Source of the DNA: Cheiracanthium punctorium | Lineage: Eukaryota; Arthropoda; Arachnida; Araneae; Cheiracanthiidae | DNA length: 64,000 nucleotides | Assembly: GCA_038373885.1 (NCBI GenBank) | Contig: JAWZYV010011619.1 | Coordinates: 1,054,001 to 1,118,000 of the forward strand | Direction of reading: 5' to 3' | Part shown: positions 58,075 through 64,000 of the stretch, one piece after another | Numbering within the stretch: the stretch's first letter is position 1 | How the letters are laid out: every line of letters starts with the position of its first letter | Made by a program: the position numbers and the translations under genes | The notes under the pieces: generated by a model | Told to the model about the DNA's origin: nothing | Databases searched by the model: none | The model's input: the letters and a program-made list of their open reading frames with translations, nothing else

Positions 58075-59829
58075 GTACATACAGCAAATTCGTAGTTAGC
58101 AGTTTGATAAATTATTTATGCAATATAAAGGTGTTTATTTTCTAATTTTCAACGCCATTCTGATGCATATAACATTACTCATGTAATTCAACTCATGCTC
58201 TCACTGCCACAATAACTGCGGTAATTATGAGTTAAATAAGGAGACGAAATGCTAGAAATAGTACGGCATTTCACCATAAGGGGTATCGAATATGATTATA
58301 ATAACTGACTTATTCATTTATCGAGAAATTGCTTTATCCAAATGCTAAAACATTAACCATTGCGCTTTGTACGCACTAGAACATATTCTTTGACATAACT
58401 GCTTCTGGAATACACGTGGCTATTGTTTAATAATATTTATCTGTACAAATATTCAAACTAATTTATTGAAAGGCAAATGCTCACAAATTAAAAACTAGTT
58501 TTTGTATGTGCAATAAATAGTATGGAATAATTGGCTGGGACCAGAAATTGAAAACCTAAGGGTTTTATTTCATCATAACTAAAGTTGGGGCCAACTAACA
58601 GAAGAGTAGGAAGCTAGACCCTGAAATTAATAAAATAGATGCGTTCTATTATTAAACAGATAAAGCGAAAAAAAGCAATTTCTCTCTGCCAGTTACTGCA
58701 TATATCTATCAAGATCACATGAGGTTACGTCATTCTTTTGGTGTTCAGAAAAGTTGCAACTGGACAAATACACTGACATCAGCAGGCTCTGATCGGTGGT
58801 GACGTATCGCACCTAAACTTAGGTTTGGGTGAACCTTTTTTCCAAAGCAGCTTTTGGCGCTAAACCTGAAAAGGAAAATTTTTCTGTGCAGTTAAGTTCT
58901 TAACAGAACAATATAAAAATATTAAGACTAAAAAGTATAAGTTTAGAGATGCGTAAGCGATTCTGAAAATGGTTTTATTAGAATAAAATAAAGCATTACG
59001 TATATGTCTCAATGTAATTCCGAATATTGATAATCAAAATGACAAGTAGTACTGAATTTGCTGAATTCAGCCTAATTTACGGACTGTTTGATGCGCTTAC
59101 TTTTAAAATCAAAGAAATAAAACTTTTGACAAATCATGAACATCCATTGATGTTTGAAAAAAAAAAAAAAAAATGAACACAAATTCGATATTTTTGTTGC
59201 ATTACTTTAACTAGTTATGTGCACTAAATCTCTTTTGTGGAGTTAGAGTGAGTAAAATATATTTTTGCAATCTCCAAAATATAAAATATTGATATTCAGA
59301 GAGTTAAAAAGCGGAAAAAGTATACATAGTCTCAAATGCATAACAATATAACCGACAAATATTTACGATACGGTTATGAAACAAGTACAGAGATTTACCA
59401 CGCATATGTTGCTGTTTGCAAATACCATATTAAAGTGTAACTATCTTCTTTGTTTATACATATTTTTATAGCTTAACCGTCTGTCTCCGATTTACGAAAA
59501 AATATTTTACGAAGAAGCTGACGCTTTATAAGGAACAGATATAATATTTTTTAATAAATAACTGACAGGCAAAGATTGAAGAAATAAAACTAAATACTAA
59601 TCTAAAGAGGTAGAATATTATATTTATCATGAAAAATGGTTTATATTTCACCACAATGGTAAGCGCGATAAAAAAAAATAACATTTTTTTCTTTCAAAAA
59701 TTTCAGTCATCAAAAAGAATCGAAAAAAGACCAGAGGTATCGACATAACAGAAAAAAATAACCCCTTTCCGGACAGTAGTGCAGATTTTTCATCTGTGTT
59801 AATGCTGTCTATTAAACTACTGAGGAGTT
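58071..59829. other. Intergenic, nothing recognised
   Basis: AT-rich apart from a slightly G+C-richer stretch at 58720-58880 with CCTAAACTTAGGTTTGGG. No coding evidence. Confidence 0.4.
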
Positions 59830-60140
59830 TCAGAAAGGGCGAGTTCTTTGAGAAATCGCCTACCAGGAAATATCAGACATGCTCTATAGTATTAAAATCT
59901 GGTTATTAAGTAAGCCATTTCATACGTTGAATTTTTTTCACTTTCTAGTGTGTCTGATACCTCAGCTGTTCAGTGTAGGCATGCGCTTTGTTGCCCATAA
60001 ACAAAAAGTTCGGATCCACCACACCTCTAAAAAAACGAACACAGACAAGCATGACGTCTCTGCATATGCGTGAGCACTGTTTCTTGATTAAAGATATGAA
60101 GTGGTGTTCCGTCTCTGTGCATAGTGCCTAGTCACACCCT
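59830..60140 (-). pseudogene. Tc1-family transposase remnant (family 1-like), catalytic core only
   Basis: On the minus strand broken frames give HRDGTPLHIFNQETVL, then VVDPNFLFMGNKAHAYTEQL (second catalytic block, Asp decayed) and PDFNTIEHV (third block), with the same order and spacing as the 33.9-kb copy (GRTPLHVFKRGTV, APEFILMDD, PDLNPIEHV). There are many stops and shifts, so this copy is much older. Confidence 0.7.
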
Positions 60141-60256
60141 CCCTTGTAGAAAATGCCGATGCCATTCGTCATCATTCTGTTGTACCTAACATTATCATTT
60201 CTCTAACTGGTGATAAGAATTACTTGTCACAGTAAACATGTCACACATAGCAGTCC

Positions 60257-60445
60257 AGTGGTTTTAGTTGCTGGAGTGGTAACCGGGTGATTGCGGGTTC
60301 GATTAACCACTGATGACCACCGTGGATATGTAGTGAACTTGCACACTAAATCGGTGGTTCCGAAACTTTCCTTGGCGATCGCTAGCCATTTCCGAGGGAT
60401 GCTAATATCCTGAATTCCCCATTCTGATAAGGATCCAAACCGTGG
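60257..60445 (+). repeat. tRNA-derived SINE (family B-like)
   Basis: The A-box-like TTAGTTGCTGGAGTGGTAAC and the B box GCGGGTTCGATTAACCAC are properly spaced, followed by a non-tRNA body (GTAGTGAACTTGCACACTAAATC). Confidence 0.6.
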
Positions 60446-61603
60446 TGAAAATTTTCAGGAAGGGTGCATATACCTCAGAACAGCTTCGGTGACCTAAGCT
60501 GTTCTCTACTGGCAAACGAACGTAACATAAATACACTTTCAGAGTTTTCGCTAAATGAACTATTTAAAAAAAAGTCTTAAAATATTGAAACTGGTTTTTC
60601 ATTCTCGGATATTGTTTTTTCAAGCCATCATCTTCAGCATAAAATGGTTGAATCACTGCGTATCTCTGATTTTGCTGATAAATATAAATTCTTTCTCGGA
60701 ACCTAAGGAGACATATAGATATAAATTGTGATTAGCCTTTTAGGAAGCAATGTGCCAGAACTAATTACAGGTATTGTAGAAAAACCTTGCAACTTGATGC
60801 TTGGTATGTGCGGGGTATTACAATCACCATTTTACGAACATCTTGTGCTTTGGACTATCTACAGAATTTATTAAGTATATACAGTTACCAGTTTCATTTT
60901 AAAAATTCTATCGACTGAAAAATGTATAAAAGAAAAAAAAATGCATATACTTTTTACGCTGATTTTCAAATTTTAATTATTACTTTAAATCATTTAATTT
61001 TTTAATTAAAATTAATTCTCTTTTTTAAAATGTCTGATACTGTACTATTTTCAAAAATGGCTTTTACAAACAAAACGCAATCTCTCACACATAAATGCAT
61101 TAATTATTCTTCTACAATATTTTCTTTAAATGTAGATTGCTTTTATTTTCATTTCTAATACTGTTTGATACCCCAATGATTTGCGGAAAAAAATGTTCTT
61201 TTATTCAATTCTTGAACAATTTACAATTTAATCAAGAATGTTCAGTAAAAACGAATGAATATCTGATCCCTCAACTGCGTCTGACAATTTTACAATTGCA
61301 GTCTCATCCAGGCTTTAAAAAATTCCTTCGGGAATAAAGTAATTTTCCGATTTAAAATTATAGAGAATTAAATTTACTTTTTAAATGTTTATTTATTTGT
61401 ATTAATTCTTTGTTTGCACATGCATATTCTAATTTTACTCTTTTATATTTTTAACATTTTCGTAAACACGCATATTTTAATAATCGCCATAGTTTTTTAG
61501 ATGCAATCGTTTGGTTATTCTAATTAAGAGAAATTTTCAAATTGTTTGTATTCCTGAGTCATTTAGGTATTATTAGTGATTTTAATTTTACCTCAATTGA
61601 ATA
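60446..61603. other. Intergenic, nothing recognised
   Basis: AT-rich. The 66-codon frame at 61137-61337 has no splice context or family. Confidence 0.4.
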
Positions 61604-61895
61604 AAGTCATATCGTAATGTCTCGTGATTTGTCTATTAATATAATTGTTATATTGCTTATTATAAATTTACAGTGATGTCATGAGATGATTTGTGAAGGA
61701 TGTATCTTTAATTTTTAAACAAGATATTTTTACTTTCATGTTTAAAAGTCTGCTTAAAAGTTTCAAGTCATATCGTAATGTCTCGTGATTTGTTTATTTA
61801 TATGACTGTTGTATTACTTAATATAAATTTACAGTGATGTCATGATATGATTTGTGAAGGATGTGTCTTTAATTTTTAAACAAGATATTTTTACA
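61604..61895. repeat. Tandem duplication, 161-bp period, two copies
   Basis: AAGTCATATCGTAATGTCTC begins at 61604 and 61765. The first 130 bases of each unit are about 90% identical. Confidence 0.85.
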
Positions 61896-62437
61896 TTCTG
61901 CTGCAAATTGAGGGAAGTATTGTAATCACGATAAACTTTAGTGTTACGATTTTAAAGAAAAAATTAATATTGATTATTTCTTAAATTATTTTGAAAATTC
62001 CTGACGTCTCAATGCATGTATGTATTTATGAACGTACTTATGCATATACAATCCATTTTGAGCGACTGTGAATGCATTTTTACTAATTTTGGCTTAACGT
62101 CTACATGTACGTATAAAATTCGCATATCTGACAAAGCATTAGTATTAGAATGTTGAAATATTGTGTTTAAGACTTTTGTAGTATCTTCCTGTGCATCTCT
62201 TTTTTTCAATGCAATCAACTGTGCAGTTTACCAAGGGTACATTCAAAAGACATTCAACAAATTAAAGTCTTTGGACATCTTCAAAGCATTAAAAGTTTAT
62301 GGTATATTATTATCTATGGCCTACACAAAATATCACTAACTGTAACCAGTCTTAGAGATCTTTAAAGAAGCATCACCAAAATTGGTGTCACAATTATTTC
62401 AAGACCTGAACCCAGACTTCTGATACTTATTCTCATA

Positions 62438-63078
62438 TAGGGTGATCAATTTAAAAGAGTAACCGATGGTTTTTCTTATTACCCTTAAATCTGACAGATG
62501 TGGTAACTACGGTGTGCGGAAAAAGAAACGCAGACGCACGAGGTTACTTAATTTTGTGATAATTGCATTTTTGAAAATCATAATTTAATTCTTTTTTTTC
62601 CCTTACAACAAATGCTAAAAATATTTTCCACCATTTTGAATGCAAACAAGAAAACAATTGGGTTTTAAAGAGAAGTCCTGCAAACATATATGAATTAAAG
62701 AAAACCATAAATGTAGAAATCTCGTTAAAAACACCAACAATGTTGATAAAAGAAAACTTGGTTCGACGTGATCATGTTTCCATTCAAAATGGAGGTAAAC
62801 ATTTTCAAAATTTGCTGTAATGAATGATAATGTAAAAAGAAGAATTAAATTATGTTTTTAAAAAATAAATTTATCACAGCATTAAGTAAGATTGTGCGTC
62901 TCCATTTCTGTTTTACCTCACAAATAAATTTGAAACAGTCCAACAGAGTTCTGTAAATTGTCCCCCACTCTTTAACAAGGTTCAGATAATTATAATTTAG
63001 CGTTAGAATATTTGTTTCATCCGTGAGATATAAGGAAATAAGAAATTCACGTGGTACTCTTTTAAACTGATTACCCTG
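62438..63078. mobile_element. Fold-back mariner derivative B, 641 bp
   Basis: The left end TAGGGTGATCAATTTAAAAG and the right end CTTTTAAACTGATTACCCTG are inverted. Each arm contains the same transposase 3' coding end: CIQNGGKYF on the minus strand near 62620-62660 and NGGKHFQNLL on the plus strand near 62790-62820. It is therefore two 3' halves of one transposon joined head to head, like element A at 17.6-19.2 kb but without an insertion. Confidence 0.7.
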
Positions 63079-63462
63079 TTATTAGGTTAGAAAGTGCCAA
63101 AATTATTAAGGCATAACATTTCAATTTCAAATGAAATGAATTTGAATGAAGTAAAACATTTATAAAGATGCACAAGAAAATTATGCGGTATCAATATCAA
63201 ATTTTTTTAATCAAATTTATTTTCTTATGCTATGGCTATTTAAAGTGTTATTATTTTTTACGCTTGCTTATCTTATAAATTTCATTCAAAATTTTCGCGA
63301 AATATATTTTGACAAATGTAATCACACATATTTGCAAACATGGCTCAAAGCCGTCCGAAATAATTACCATCATATGTTAAGGATGTTGTCAATGTCTGCA
63401 TAACTTACGGAAATTACATAAGTAAGGATCTTTAGGGATGCATTCCAGTTTGGGCTACAATT

Positions 63463-63606
63463 TTGTTGAATCGCATCGCGTTCATTGAAAATGTACAACA
63501 CTTTTATACTTTAATATTGTGTCACATGTCCATTCCCAATTCTTCTGATCTGGCTCCCGTAGATTATTTTCTGTTATCATTTCTGAAGACAGTCTTTATT
63601 TGTCAC
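63463..63606 (+). pseudogene. Mariner transposase C-terminal remnant
   Basis: The frame contains NSSDLAPVDYFLLSFLKTVF, matching the mariner catalytic block Y-S-P-D-L-A-P-x-D-Y-F-L-F-x-x-L-K. The upstream part (HFYTLILCHMSIP) is weaker. No other mariner block is preserved. Confidence 0.55.
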
Positions 63607-63691
63607 TACGTCATCCAGCGATTATTTATCAGTGTTTTAACTGTATATTTTGTCTTGCAGTATGCCAAGTACATGCAAAAGGAATTTGGGG

Positions 63692-63756
63692 CTTGAAGAT
63701 AGCGAGATTCCTATCCGACAAGTGATTCCTATCCTAGCGAGATTCCTATCCGATCC
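63692..63756. repeat. Short direct repeat
   Basis: TAGCGAGATTCCTATCCGA occurs twice about 41 bp apart, with a partial GTGATTCCTATCC between. Confidence 0.75.
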
Positions 63757-63936
63757 GTGACACAGTGAGCTTCACTCACTGTGTCACATAGTTAAGTAAT
63801 TTGGCAACAGCCAGTTCCATGTTATAATGTTCAGTAATCTGGCAATAGTCAGTCGTCTGTTTTTCGGTTGCAGAAAACACCACTGTCATTTCGAACCCGC
63901 GCGCGTGTGTGTGCGTCGACTCCCCATTAAAAGACA
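63757..63936 (+). mobile_element. Probable retrotransposon 5' LTR ending at CA
   Basis: A perfect 13-bp inverted repeat (GTGACACAGTGAG at 63757-63769, complement at 63775-63787) opens the block. The segment then runs to ...AAAAGACA directly before a primer binding site. The left LTR boundary is uncertain; it may start at TGTGTCACATAG within the palindrome. Confidence 0.5.
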
Positions 63937-63954
63937 TGGTGTCAGAAGTGGGAT
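63937..63954 (+). promoter_or_regulatory. Primer binding site, tRNA-Leu type
   Basis: TGGTGTCAGAAGTGGGAT starts with TGG, pairing with the CCA end of a tRNA, immediately after the LTR's CA. This string is typical of Ty3/Gypsy-like elements primed by tRNA-Leu. The internal domain would lie past base 64000. Confidence 0.65.
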
Positions 63955-64000
63955 AGTTGTCTGTTTTGCAACTGAAAAACAGACTACTGACTGTTGACAG

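Noticed and set aside
60257..60330. Intact tRNA gene
   Set aside because: A and B boxes are present but the acceptor stem does not close and a SINE body follows.

Overview
This is an AT-rich eukaryotic window (roughly 70% A+T by eye) with long introns and a dense layer of decayed DNA transposons, SINEs and microsatellites. I see no operons, rRNA, intact tRNA genes or CRISPR arrays. The transposon mix (Tc1, DUF4817-type mariner relatives, pogo/Tigger, hAT, piggyBac-type MITEs, tRNA-derived SINEs) and an arthropod-style cysteine-rich secreted protein gene suggest an arthropod, most likely an arachnid. That placement is inference.

Host genes. The left 7.4 kb carries the 3' half of a + strand gene. 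I read four exons (429-620, 3304-3389, 4829-4940, 6946-7055) from splice signals and matching phases. They encode 165 C-terminal residues of a secreted or surface-anchored protein that resembles the arthropod DUF7042/DUF7043 group and ends in a hydrophobic tail. Around 43.9-46.3 kb a - strand ORF (157 aa, signal peptide, five N-glycosylation sequons) has an upstream block with three tandem, near-identical TATA/inverted-repeat modules. Its 5' half and whole upstream region are duplicated next door as a dead copy, and a pogo-like element sits between the copies.

Transposon landscape. 5-17 kb: a tRNA-derived SINE family, a palindromic MITE family (6.5 and 48.5 kb), a fold-back at 11.8 kb, a piggyBac-type MITE (14.5 and 23.2 kb) and mariner-type MITEs. 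17.6-19.2 kb: a fold-back mariner derivative split by a pogo/Tigger element, with TA duplications at every junction. 23-24.3 kb: a mariner fragment holding the piggyBac MITE. 25.3 kb: a probable solo LTR. 27.7-28.7 kb and 33.9-34.9 kb: two nearly full-length Tc1 transposase pseudogenes of different families. 32 kb: a SINE split by a hAT MITE with an exact 8-bp duplication. 36-41 kb: three mariner-type MITEs, one keeping a 46-codon transposase N-terminus. 41.5-42.6 kb: a LINE reverse transcriptase split by a hAT MITE.

51-58 kb: a 280-bp tandem duplication, an almost intact reverse transcriptase fragment, and a 3.37-kb transposon with about 165-bp terminal inverted repeats inserted in a (TA)n tract. 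That transposon carries a decayed transposase and a 173-bp tandem repeat. 59.8-63.6 kb: a third Tc1 remnant, a SINE, a second fold-back mariner and a mariner tail. The last 250 bases look like the LTR end and tRNA-Leu-type primer binding site of a retrotransposon that continues outside the window.
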